From assembly GCA_011800805.1 (NCBI GenBank), contig MPNW01001542.1:11824-34110 (forward strand): DNA of 22,287 bases, given 5' to 3'. The stretch is from Hirudo medicinalis. Lineage: Eukaryota > Annelida > Clitellata > Hirudinida > Hirudinidae. The translations under genes were made by a program, and so were the position numbers. This document shows, one piece after another, positions 7,888-16,208 of the stretch; within the stretch, counting starts at the first letter, position 1, and the number at the start of each line of letters is the position of its first letter. Under the pieces are notes generated by a model. The model searched no databases. It saw only the letters and a list, made by a program, of their open reading frames with translations, and had not been told where the DNA came from.

Positions 7888-8010
7888 TTATGTCGCGAAG
7901 GCTTCCTTGTTTTGTTGTTGTTGCTGCTGCTGCTGCTGATGCTGCTGTTGCTGTTGTTGTTGTTGTTGTCGATTTACATCACAAGACAAATAAACGATGT
8001 AGGTATTCAT
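7888..8010 (-). CDS. Small ORF with polyglutamine tract (CAA/CAG microsatellite)
   Basis: On the minus strand the imperfect CAA/CAG run (plus 7914-7969) reads as 18 Gln with one His, preceded by ATG and MNTYIVYLSCDVNR and followed by NKEAFAT and a stop (40 aa). On the plus strand the same DNA lies in an 89-aa frame (7821-8090) as an Ala/Val run. Without flanking exons neither can be called a gene. The minus reading has the more typical coding look for such a repeat. A TATAAAA (7813-7819, plus) is nearby but may be chance. Confidence 0.25.
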   Translation of the reverse strand: MNTYIVYLSCDVNRQQQQQQQQQHQQQQQQQQQNKEAFAT

Positions 8011-8183
8011 ATTTAAACGTATATTTACAATTAATTACGAAATATTCTTTTGAAATTCGTCACCATTTATTGGCGACATCATATCCTTGATGACTCGAAA
8101 GAATGTTTGTTTTTAGAAACAAATTTTCCGAAAATCACCAACGCCTACAAACTTGGATGAACATTAACATGGAGCTGATATCT

Positions 8184-8403
8184 CCCATTTAAGTTGTCCA
8201 AATCATCTTAGTTATGCAACGGACTTTAATCAAATAAATAAATAAATAATAAATCCCATTTAAGTTACTAATCATCTAGTTATGAAATGGACGTTAATTA
8301 ACCACAACCCATCTAAGTTAGTCCGAGTCGTCTTAGTTAAACAACAGACTTTAATCAAATAAATGAATAAATAAATCCCGTTTAAGTTGGTCTGTCGTCT
8401 GTG
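8184..8403. repeat. Degenerate tandem repeat (~53-71 bp unit, four copies)
   Basis: Copies begin at 8184, 8255, 8308 and 8377 with CCC(A/G)T(T/C)TAAGTT. Each full copy then has an ATCATCTTAGTTATGCAAC-like segment, GGACTTTAATCAAATAAATA and an (AAAT)n tail. Spacings are about 71, 53 and 69 bp. The 74-aa minus frame across it (8272-8496) is a by-product. Confidence 0.75.
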
Positions 8404-8593
8404 GATTCTTAATTGAAATTTTGTGAATCCCACGTTGGGCTCAAGCAGTGATGTCATCGTTGTAAGTGTGCAAATTAAGCATTTGCAAAAAATCATTTAT
8501 GTATTTGTTTCTAAATCAGATAAAAATAATAAATATTATTTATAATTTGAAATTCAATCTCATTTAATCCTGAAAACACTGCGTAAGAATTTA
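8404..8593. other. Short unassigned spacer with isolated donor-like site
   Basis: A strong 5' splice-like GTAAGT follows CATCGTT near 8463, and the preceding frame reads NFVNPTLGSSSDVIV, but a stop lies directly upstream and no acceptor is visible. It is not called as an exon. Confidence 0.3.
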
Positions 8594-8818
8594 TTAGTTA
8601 AAGGCATCTCCGTCGATAAAGCCATCTAGCGAATGAACTTGTGATTCTTTATGTAATAATCGTAATAACTTTAACAACATAATGACATATTTTAACTTTA
8701 TGACAGGATTAGCAAGTTCAGGTGCAAAGTAAGTTGGACAAGCAACAACTAACTGATAAATAGCTACCTTTAGAAAAAATCCCTCATCCAGTACTCGATA
8801 TATCCACCAGGATCGCAA
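8594..8818 (-). CDS. Hypothetical 74-aa ORF, unrecognised
   Basis: This minus-strand frame starts MRSWWIYRVLDEGFFLKV and continues AIYQLVVACPTYFAPELA, KLKYVIMLLKLLRLLHKES and SLDGFIDGDAFN. Its composition is varied and amphipathic, more protein-like than the surrounding frames. The ORF is divergent from the Sec62 gene that starts 430 nt to the right. There is no recognised domain, and no clear splice sites or polyadenylation signal were found. It may be chance. Confidence 0.2.
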   Translation of the reverse strand: MRSWWIYRVLDEGFFLKVAIYQLVVACPTYFAPELANPVIKLKYVIMLLKLLRLLHKESQVHSLDGFIDGDAFN

Positions 8819-9244
8819 CGAAACATAGTTTTATAATTAATTAAAGTCGAATAATATAAAATCCAGGATTGCGTAAAACATGAAACGGTCACTTCATTCA
8901 AACGTCAAACTCAGTTTGCAGTTCAGTACAGAACATAGATTTAAAACACTTTAGTTCCACGCTGAATAAATTAATTTAATTCTCCTCTGTCTGAATTCTT
9001 TAATAATTTAAAAATTTATTTACGCTTTAATATTAACTTCGGTTTCAAATTTGTGAAAAACTTATTGGATACCAACCAATACCGAGGCTTGTTAAATTCT
9101 CTTGAGTAAAATTGAAATTAGTTTATTGTAATTTAAAACTTTAATTTAAATTTATAAATTCAGCTTATTTAAAAGAATTATTTTTTGTTGTTCATTAAAA
9201 TTGCAACATACTCTGGTTGCGTCAACTGTAAACAAGACTAGTTG
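8819..9244. promoter_or_regulatory. Upstream region and 5' UTR of sec62 (no defined elements)
   Basis: The promoter and 5' UTR of sec62 should lie here. An in-frame TAG at 9239-9241 sits six bases before the start codon, which supports the chosen ATG. I see no convincing TATA box or initiator. A pyrimidine-poor AT-rich tract precedes the gene. Confidence 0.3.
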
Positions 9245-12200
9245 ATGGATAAGAGAAAGATGAAAGCCAGAAGGACGTCTCGGGTAAATTAATTAAATTC
9301 TGAACTTTTGTTTTAATTATTTCAAATTAGGTTTTTGTTTAATGTATTCCGGATCGCTGTTTTAAGTGTTTTTAATGCTTATTTGGAATTTTCATTTCGT
9401 GAACATATGGACTATATTGAAATGGTCATAAGAGATTGATTGATGCATATACATTGTCTGATTTGAGAATGCATTGGTCTTATTTTGATTTTACAAATTG
9501 AAATTCATTTGAAGCTGTAAAGAACCACAAGCAATGAGATAAACATGTACAGCAATAAATAATTCTTGATATGCAAAGTAGTGCCTTGAAACTCATAGCA
9601 ATATTTGAATCACTTAAACGACATAATCATTATTTTAAGCAGCTTTGATATTTTAAGCATTTTCAATTATTTGTATAACATTAAACATTTGCATTTACAC
9701 AAGGATGATCAAAACAAGCCAACCAAAGAGGAATATGCAGTTGCCAAGTGCTTGAAGTTCAATGCACCTTCCAAGGAGGGAAAATTTGAGGGAAACAATG
9801 TCCGATATTTCATGGGTCTGTTGAAGACTCTTTCGATCGAAAAACATTTTTTTTTAAATTGTAGGATTTCAGATAGACATTTTATAAATCCAGCAAGCTG
9901 TAAATTCATCGTGCGTAGTTTTGAGATACTAATATAAAATTTTAATTAATAATCACGTAAAATGCACCTTTTTCGAACGGTTCCGAACAGGTTCGAAGAT
10001 CGTCGACTTCTTGTTGGAGTCTCAGTGGAGTTCCAAGAAGTCGAAGTCGAATCCGCTGTTCTCGACGAGACCCACCTGCGTTGCCTACTGCTCCAGGTAG
10101 GACCGTTTCCTCGTTTTCCGTCGATCGTTCCTTCCGCACGTCGTCAGAGAGTCATTGTTCGATAATCGACACATCGACCGACAAAATGTCAGCGGGTCCG
10201 ATGATTTGTCGCATTTCATTGCAACGTGTTATGACGAGCGACGTGTCAGTGATTTGTTTCTGTTTTGTTGAAATTGCGTGATTCTACCTGTTGCCATCGA
10301 GACCGCCCTGAATCTGACCGTCACTACTGCTGCCATCACCATGGCTATCATCACCATTGACATTATCTTTACCATCGCCATTGCAGTCATCATCATCATA
10401 GCAGTCATCATCATCATAGCAATCGTCATCATCATCATCATTGCCATCATCATCACCATTGTCGTCATCATCACCCAGGCTTCTGTCGAAGGGGTTTTTC
10501 TGTCGGGTTGAAAAGCAGGAGAAGAAGAAGAAAGAATTGGATTCGAGGTCGAAGGACGATGCAGGAACTCTGATTGTTAGTGTTTCTTGTGAAAGCAATT
10601 TTTTTCGATGCTTCTGATCGAATTCTCCTCTCGATTCCACTCGAGTTTTGCATTTGAAATTCATTGTTTTTAAGCGGACGAAACATGCTCTTGTCGAATG
10701 TGTAACTATTTCATTAAGAAAACATTTGATTGATTTGAAGACAAAACATATTTTAATCAAATAATAAACGTTAAATACGTACTTTCTAAAGTGCCAAACT
10801 GTTATCAAAATGAATCATTACTGCAATGAAACTGTTGAAGTGCCAACATCATTAAATACTTTTTGAACTTTTGTTTTTGTTACTACAATTATGATAAACA
10901 AAGTTGGCTCTAATTTATGCAAAAATTCTGATTAATCTTTAAGAAAAGGGGCAAGTCCAAGAGGGACTCGGGCAAGGCCAGGAAGGCAGAGGAAGAGGGC
11001 GACGGTCTCAAGGCGGGCGAGCAGTCGGCAGAGGAGAAGTTTCAGGATCAGACCAAGGATGATTCCTCGAATGTCAGTTTAATTTTGAAACTCTAATTCT
11101 CGAATATGTGAATTGAAAATTGTCGCTCAATTGATCGGCTTTCAATTTCTCTCTAAAATCGGAGCTTTGGACTGACGACGTTGTTGGACCTGGGAAGTGT
11201 TGGTTGTTGAATTTTATTGGTATTGTGACTGATTTAAATTCGAGGTCATCCTGGAGGGTGTAAATTTGATACTGTCGTCTGCTGTAATTTGAATTTTCAT
11301 GTCTCGAATAAGTTCAGTCGATTTGTGCGATTATGCAACCAATCGAAATGCAAAGAATCACGAACCAAAATTACTCCTTATTTATTAATCATCATCATTA
11401 TTATTATTATTATTATTATTATTACTTCATTACCACCATTACTATTATTATTAGTGTTTAAAATTACGTCTTGTCATCACGGCAACAGGAGGACAGCAAG
11501 AAGAAGAAGAAGAAGTTGCCAAGAATGAACTTCCATGGCGACCAGAAGTTCGTCGACGGCCTCGATGTGGGTGGAGTTTAAAAGAAAATAATTAATTTCT
11601 AATTAATTAATTAGTTAGTAATAATTTTTAATTGAATTTAACTGAATAATTAACTAATTAGTTAAAAATTATAAAAAGTAATAATTTTTAATTAATTAAT
11701 GTGCCACCATAAGTACTTGCTGTTCACTTTTTAAAATTGAATTTAAAAGTTATGAAATTAATATTCAACGAATTAATATTTAATTTAATACTGTTAAACT
11801 CTGAAATGACGATCACACTGATTCTCATTCAATTGATCTCAGCTCTACGTCTGGCTGTACGATCCCGTTCCCATCAAGACATTCGTCATCGGCCTCCTGC
11901 TCGGTTGGTCTCAATGCAATCAACATGCATTGCGAATGCATCGTCATTAATGCCGTCAACGTCGTCGTCATTAATTTTGTGACGATAACAATTAACTCTC
12001 TCTCTCTCTTTATTATTGTTGATATTATTATTATTATTAAAGTTATTGTTATTGTTGATGTTGTTGTTATTGTTATTATTATTAATCATCCAACTATCAC
12101 CTTTACCTACCTACTCTCATTTCTCCTCATAGTCGTTCACTCGTCCGTCATCATTACAATTTGTCATGCTCGGCGTTGTGAAACCTGTAATAACGATCCT

Positions 12201-14600
12201 TTTAACGTCCCTTACGTCATCTTGCAGTTGTCGGAGCCATAGCCGTCTGCTTGTTTCCTTTGTGGCCGCCCGAGATCAAACTGGGCATCTACTACCTGAG
12301 TTGTGCAGCCTTTGGCTTCATCGGATTCATCCTGTCCCTGTGTGTGGGTGAGTTTTGTTGGAAATCTTTGGGCACAAGTTCAAAGAGTTTTAGGCCATAT
12401 TGGTTGTTAAGTAAAGTTGTAAATTGTGGGTTGATTGCGACCAGTTTGTGGCTACATGTCGTCTGGGTGATGCAATGTAATTTTAAAGCCAGGAGTAGTA
12501 GCGATGCTATTGAGGGTGACAAAGATGGAGAAGGTTGTCACAGGATGTTGGAGCTGCTGCTGTGTTTTTAGTAATTTAAAAAAAACTTTTACAGTTGTTG
12601 TTGTTGTTTCTGTCCTTTCAACGACTCTAAATTTTGTCATGTCATCCTTTTTTGTCGTATCTTGAGAGTTAGTTTGTTGCCGAGTGAAGACGTTTCTAAT
12701 GCGACTTTCGGCTCTCGATCCTCGCTCGGATCCTGGATAGGACTTTGATTTTTAAAAAAACTTTTAAATTTTAAAAGCTCTTGAAATAATTTTCGAAGAT
12801 CCCCGGTGCTCTTGTGATTTTGAAACCAATTTAGATTCACATGCCTTCGAATCTAGTCCGATCGATCAATTGGTCGATCGATTGATTGATCGATCAATCC
12901 AATCAATCAATTGTTTGGTCAATCAATCCGATACAATCAATCAATTGTTTGGACAATCGATTTGTTCTGCAATCAATAAATTGTAACTTCATGTTTGAAA
13001 TTGGTTGATTTCTCAATCTGCTTTCCTGCAGGTTGAGAAAAGAGCAAAGCGAGCATTGATCCCAAATAATGATTGCAATTAAATATGATAATTATCAATA
13101 CAATAAATCAATTAGTTTATATTTGCAGACGATAGTATTTACATCAGTCAATAATAAATAGTAAGAGTCCAGCAATATTTTTGCGAGTAATAATAATAAT
13201 CGTTAATGCGATAAATCGATAGCTCAACAATGCAATGATAAATTATTCGAGAAATATTTAATCAAATAACTAATGGTTCATGTCCGATCGTCCGACCTGT
13301 TTTCAGTTCGTCTGATCGTCTTCGTGCTCGTCTGGTTGTTCTCGATGGGAGAGGTGTCCTTGTGGCTGCTGCCGAACCTGACCGAGGACGTCGGCTTCTT
13401 TGAGTCCTTCAAGCCTCTCTACAAGATCAACAATGGCTCTCGAGCCAAGGATGGTAATTGTTGTTGATGTTATTATTATTATTATTATTATTAGTAGTAG
13501 TAGTAGTAGTGTTATTTTTATTATTGTTATTATTAATGTTGTTGATGTTATCAGGTTCAAAGAGAGTTGATGAATCACTTTTAAACCAATTTAAGCCGAG
13601 TGGTGTTTTTAATTTGTTGATTTATTCTCTCGACGGCTTTCGAAAAGTTTTCAAGAATTTTTTTGAAACTCGAGTTGTCCACGAGTGATGCACTTTCTCA
13701 ATCACCAGTGAGGCCTTACGAGCGATTAGGACAGAGATTAATTCGATTGGCATTAATTTGTTAGGAACGGGCGGGTCGGCCGAGCGACAGTCGTAACGTG
13801 TCGTGTTCGAAACCCGGCCTGAGCTGCCTCGAGCATCCTTGGGAAGGAGAGCTATATAAATGGTTAACAAGAAGCGCCTCTGACATGCACATGATTATGG
13901 TGCTATATGAATGAACCACATTTACATTTACAACAAAAATTAATTATTCGAACGTTATTCGTCTCATGTCCACCGTAAATTCATCAAATTCGACATTCAC
14001 GACAACAATTAGTGGGGTGCATGTTGAGTCGGAAGGTTGGTTGACTTCTTGCGAGCGACAGCAGTAAAAGCAGCAGTCGACGCCCGTCGTGTTCAAAACC
14101 CGACCTGCACTGCCTCTGCGCACCTCTGGGAGACTGCACTAAGTTAACGATCCGAGCCTCAGTCGCCAGCCCACATGTTTCTTATGTCGTCTTAAAAATT
14201 ACTCAAATAAATAATTTCTATTAATTAAAAACTCTTCTCTTTTGTTTCAGAAAAACAGAGGCTCTCCCAGGGAGACAAGGAATCCGACGCCAAGGAGGCC
14301 GCGAAAACCGAGGACGAAGAAGACGAAGAGGAGGGTTTGAAGAGCGACGATGTGGACGAAGGGGAAGAGGGGGATGTTGGTGAGGGCACCCTGGCCGGGG
14401 AGGGTGGCTACGACGACGAAGACGGCAACGAGAGCTACGAAGTCATAGACGCCGAGGACGACGACGACGATGGCGGTGTTGACGACGACGATGACGGCTC
14501 AGAAAGGAAGAACGCTGCTGCTGAAGATGATGACGACGCTGATGATGATGATGATGATGATGCCGAGGAGAAAGTTGAAGCTGATAAGAAAAATGATTAA
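9245..14600 (+). CDS. sec62: Translocation protein Sec62 (10 exons, 412 aa)
   Basis: Sec62 is an ER membrane protein that works with Sec63 and the Sec61 channel to insert small or weakly signalled proteins after translation. Exons: 9245-9283, 9704-9815, 9991-10096, 10479-10575, 10944-11072, 11489-11566, 11843-11903, 12228-12347, 13307-13453, 14251-14600. All phases match and the spliced frame is open to TAA. Family hallmarks appear in order: KPTKEEYAVAKCLKFNAPSK (exon 2), GSKIVDFLLESQWSSKK (3), YCSRLLSKGFFCRVEK (3/4), a Lys/Glu linker (5-6), DGLDLYVWLYDPVPIKTFVI (6/7), LFPLWPPEIKLGIYYLS (8), WLLPNLTEDVGFFESFKPLY (9). Membrane segments lie at about 198-219 and 228-260. The basic N-terminus and the extremely acidic tail (298-412) are cytosolic. 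Length is close to human (399 aa). Donors GTCTGT (intron 2), GTCAGT (5) and GTTGGT (7) are off consensus. Intron 2 and the exon 4/5 boundary are the least certain. Confidence 0.95.
10379..10474. repeat. CAT/ATC trinucleotide microsatellite in sec62 intron 3
   Basis: An imperfect (CAT)n/(CATCATCATAGCAGT)n run ends directly at the acceptor CACCCAG of exon 4, so the repeat forms much of the 3' part of the intron. Read on the minus strand it gives Asp- or Met-rich frames, which explains the misleading minus-strand ORFs here. Confidence 0.9.
11393..11455. repeat. ATT microsatellite in sec62 intron 5
   Basis: The run (ATC)(ATT)n(ACT)(ATT)n lies about 35 nt upstream of exon 6. It is a simple repeat. 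Confidence 0.9.
12001..12092. repeat. CT then ATT/GTT microsatellite in sec62 intron 7
   Basis: A short (CT)n run (12000-12008) is followed by mixed ATT/GTT repeats, which read as poly-Asn on the minus strand. It is a simple repeat only. Confidence 0.85.
12857..12968. repeat. GATC/AATC-rich repeat with hairpin potential in sec62 intron 8
   Basis: The first part contains GATCGATCAAT and, 20 nt on, its reverse complement ATTGATCGATC, so it can fold into a hairpin (about 12858-12897). The second part holds two copies of an approximately 34-bp unit starting CAATCAATCAATTGTTTGG. It lies in the longest sec62 intron. No function is assigned. Confidence 0.7.
13467..13545. repeat. ATT/AGT microsatellite at start of sec62 intron 9
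   Basis: (ATT)n passes into (AGT)n and back to (ATT)n, beginning about 14 nt after the exon 9 donor. Confidence 0.85.
13765..13915 (+). mobile_element. tRNA-derived SINE-like element in sec62 intron 9
   Basis: The head GGGTCGGCCGAGCGACAGTC resembles an A box of a Leu/Ser-type tRNA (GTGGCCGAGCGG). It is followed about 30 nt on by a B-box-like GTGTTCGAAACCCGG. The body then reads CCTGAGCTGCCTCGAGC and GGGAAGGAGAG, and the tail carries GCTATATAAATGG (13851-13863), the motif found elsewhere in the window. I infer a Pol III-type SINE. Both ends are uncertain, and no poly(A) or target-site duplication was established. Confidence 0.55.
14035..14172 (+). mobile_element. Second, diverged SINE-like copy in sec62 intron 9
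   Basis: It shares with the preceding element GAGCGACAG, GTCGTGTTC(A/G)AAACCCG(A/G)CCTG, CTGCCTC and a CACCTCTGGGA-type block. The A box is poorer and an insertion (AGCAGTAAAAGCAGCAGTCG) separates the boxes. No GCTATATAAATG tail is seen. It is probably an older relative inserted in the same intron. Confidence 0.45.
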
Positions 14601-14836
14601 CCTCGAAGATGATGAACTTTATTAGGCCAAGCTATGGGATGACGATGAAGAAGATGATGGTGATGATGACGTATTCTTAATGTTGTCAAGTATTATTATT
14701 ATTATTATTATAATTATTATTATAGTCGTTGTGCTGCATGTTTGGTTGCATTCATTCCTTCCACTGGTCAACAACGCTAGCAACATGACCTATAACGACA
14801 CAACCAGTTTTGTTATTGTTATTCTTGTTGTTGTTT

Positions 14837-14837
14837 N
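14837..14837. other. Single ambiguous base (N) at end of duplicated segment
   Basis: The N follows ...CTTGTTGTTGTTT, the same words that end the window at 22287. The sequence to the right may have been joined here by the assembler. Confidence 0.85.
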
Positions 14838-15073
14838 AATTTACCTAGCGCTTATTCCGAGGTAGTATAATCATACGAATGCCACGAGGCTAGTAGAGGT
14901 CACATGACGACCTAACATAATATTAGTTTACAGCAGTTTAAGGAGACTGATAATGTCTAATGTGTTAAACCACTCCTAGATTAGGAAGACAAGTATTCGA
15001 GTGTGATAAAGAAAGAGTTGTTTTATCCTTATTGGATTTGGGAGGAAGGCAAATTGGGTACTTTAGTACTGTT

Positions 15074-15205
15074 TGGTGGTGGTGCTGGTGCTGGTGCTGG
15101 TAGTGTCGATCATGACGATAGATGTAGATAGTGGTGGCGATGGTCATGATGACGTTGACGACGACGATGATGATGACGAGGACGATGATGATGATGATGA
15201 CGACG
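15074..15205. repeat. GGT/GCT and GAT/GAC trinucleotide repeats
   Basis: A (GGTGCT)n-like run (15074-15102) is followed by (GAT/GAC)n at 15143-15205. These are imperfect microsatellites and no coding frame is supported. Confidence 0.85.
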
Positions 15206-15783
15206 TCAGAGATTGAGAATAGAACAGGTGACAGCGTTGCTTTTCATCGCATCAGATCATAACAAGACTTCTTCATCATCATCGAACTTCCAGAGCTACG
15301 TGAATCAATACTTTATTCTTCTTGTCCGAACTCGGACGACATTCTCTTCTGATTTCCAGTTTTTCCAGTTCGTGCGTGAAGTTCCAGAAAGATGGAGTCG
15401 TTGAGAGCAGTCATTGGCTGAGCTAGGGATCACGTGACTTTCGGATAGAGTTAAATTTAGAAGCCTTTTCCAATCAGGTGTGGAAATAGATGGAATGTGG
15501 AGCCGAATGACAGACGAGGTGATCGTCGTCTTGTGATGTTGTGTCTCCTAAGTGTCAGGACAAGTTCGTTGTCTATTATCCTGATTTATTGTAAAAATAC
15601 TGTACAAATAGAAATGAGAAAATAGATCTTGTAAACATTAATTTTAACACATTAAAGTATCAACAAATAATTTATATTAAAAATAAATAATTTATGAAAT
15701 GGAAAAGGTTTTTCTCAAATTAAATCAAATAATTCGAGCCAATATCAATCTTCTAAACTTTCCATCTTTGAAATCAAATAGAG

Positions 15784-15987
15784 ATGGATTCCAAGCCATC
15801 GTTACCATCACCACCGTCATCGGTCCACCCATCCATCTCCATGCCGCCCATTTTTCGAACACACCCTACCCTAGTTATCCCCCTCTTCGCGGATGGGGGG
15901 AACTTCTGCGGTCCCCATGGAAACGGAGCATTTGAGGGGGCGTCTCCGAATCGAGTAGAGCTCATTTGGTTTCATCGGATCATTTGA
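15784..15987 (+). CDS. GC-rich ORF, 67 aa, unrecognised
   Basis: The frame starts MDSKPSLPSPPSSVHPSIS and continues FRTHPTLVIPLFADGGNF and CGPHGNGAFEGASPNRVEL. It is in the most GC-rich block of the area, which also keeps a second plus frame (15699-15935) and a minus frame (15965-15774) open, so openness alone is weak evidence. The composition here looks the most protein-like of the three. It could be a first coding exon upstream of the next entry. No family was recognised. Confidence 0.2.
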   Translation: MDSKPSLPSPPSSVHPSISMPPIFRTHPTLVIPLFADGGNFCGPHGNGAFEGASPNRVELIWFHRII

Positions 15988-16123
15988 ATGGAGAAGTCAT
16001 TTTGTGTCCAATGAAGCGATCATCAGCTCCCAAGAGAAGGATGGAAAAGCGGGAGTCAAGAAGGAATTACTGAGTGACCAAAGACATGTACGTATTATAA
16101 GGGAAGACAAAAAGTTTTTTATT
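15959..16123 (+). CDS. Candidate exon ending at consensus donor, unrecognised
   Basis: A frame opens after a TAG at 15956 and runs 55 codons without an ATG near its start. It reads SSFGFIGSFEWRSHFVSNEA, IISSQEKDGKAGVKKELL and SDQRHVRIIREDKKFFI, a hydrophilic, Lys/Glu-balanced composition typical of protein. It ends exactly at ATT followed by GTAAGT (16124), a perfect donor, and past that it stops at 16151. No acceptor with a pyrimidine tract is visible, only GAATCGAGTAG just upstream. No next exon was found downstream in this window. The 100-aa minus frame (16299-15997) on the opposite strand looks like a shadow. Confidence 0.3.
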
Positions 16124-16129
16124 GTAAGT

Positions 16130-16208
16130 ATTGCTAAAGTACTGGTACAATAGTACAAGTACTGGTAAAACAGTGCAACCGGTAAAATAGTACAAGTACT
16201 GACGGCTT
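16130..16208. repeat. Short tandem repeat around AGTACTGGTA/ATAGTACAAG
   Basis: The words AGTACTGGTA, (A/C)AATAGTACAAG and CGGTAAAATAGTACAAG repeat about three times with variations. A related GAGTACTGGTAGTGCTG occurs at about 18900. Confidence 0.7.

Larger units (their letters stand above)
14601..15690 (+). other. Probable sec62 3' UTR and downstream region
   Basis: After the stop comes GAT/ATT repeat-rich sequence. The first clear AATAAA after the stop is at 15682-15687, giving a 3' UTR of about 1.1 kb if used. Part of this (to 14836) is duplicated at the window end. An N at 14837 marks a possible contig join, so the DNA to its right may not be truly adjacent. A strong 3' splice-like pyrimidine tract with CAG (TTCCAGTTTTTCCAG, ending 15369) is followed by a short frame, FVREVPERWSR and a stop. 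It could be an alternative terminal exon, but nothing else supports that. Confidence 0.4.

Noticed and set aside
10284..10808. 174-aa minus-strand frame, the longest in the window
   Set aside because: Its Asp-rich half is the CAT microsatellite of sec62 intron 3 and its centre is the reverse of sec62 exon 4. Family homology is on the plus strand.
11289..12242. Ile/Val-rich plus frames and poly-Asn minus frames in sec62 introns
   Set aside because: They are translations of ATT/GTT microsatellites. The real coding parts are exons 6 and 7 in other frames or short subsegments.
12251..12571. 106-aa frame MFPLWPPEIKLGIYYLSC...
   Set aside because: The first part is sec62 exon 8. Beyond the GTGAG donor at 12348 it reads into the intron.
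14337..14600. Stand-alone 87-aa acidic protein
   Set aside because: The ATG-like start is internal. The frame extends upstream to the acceptor at 14250 and is the last exon of sec62.
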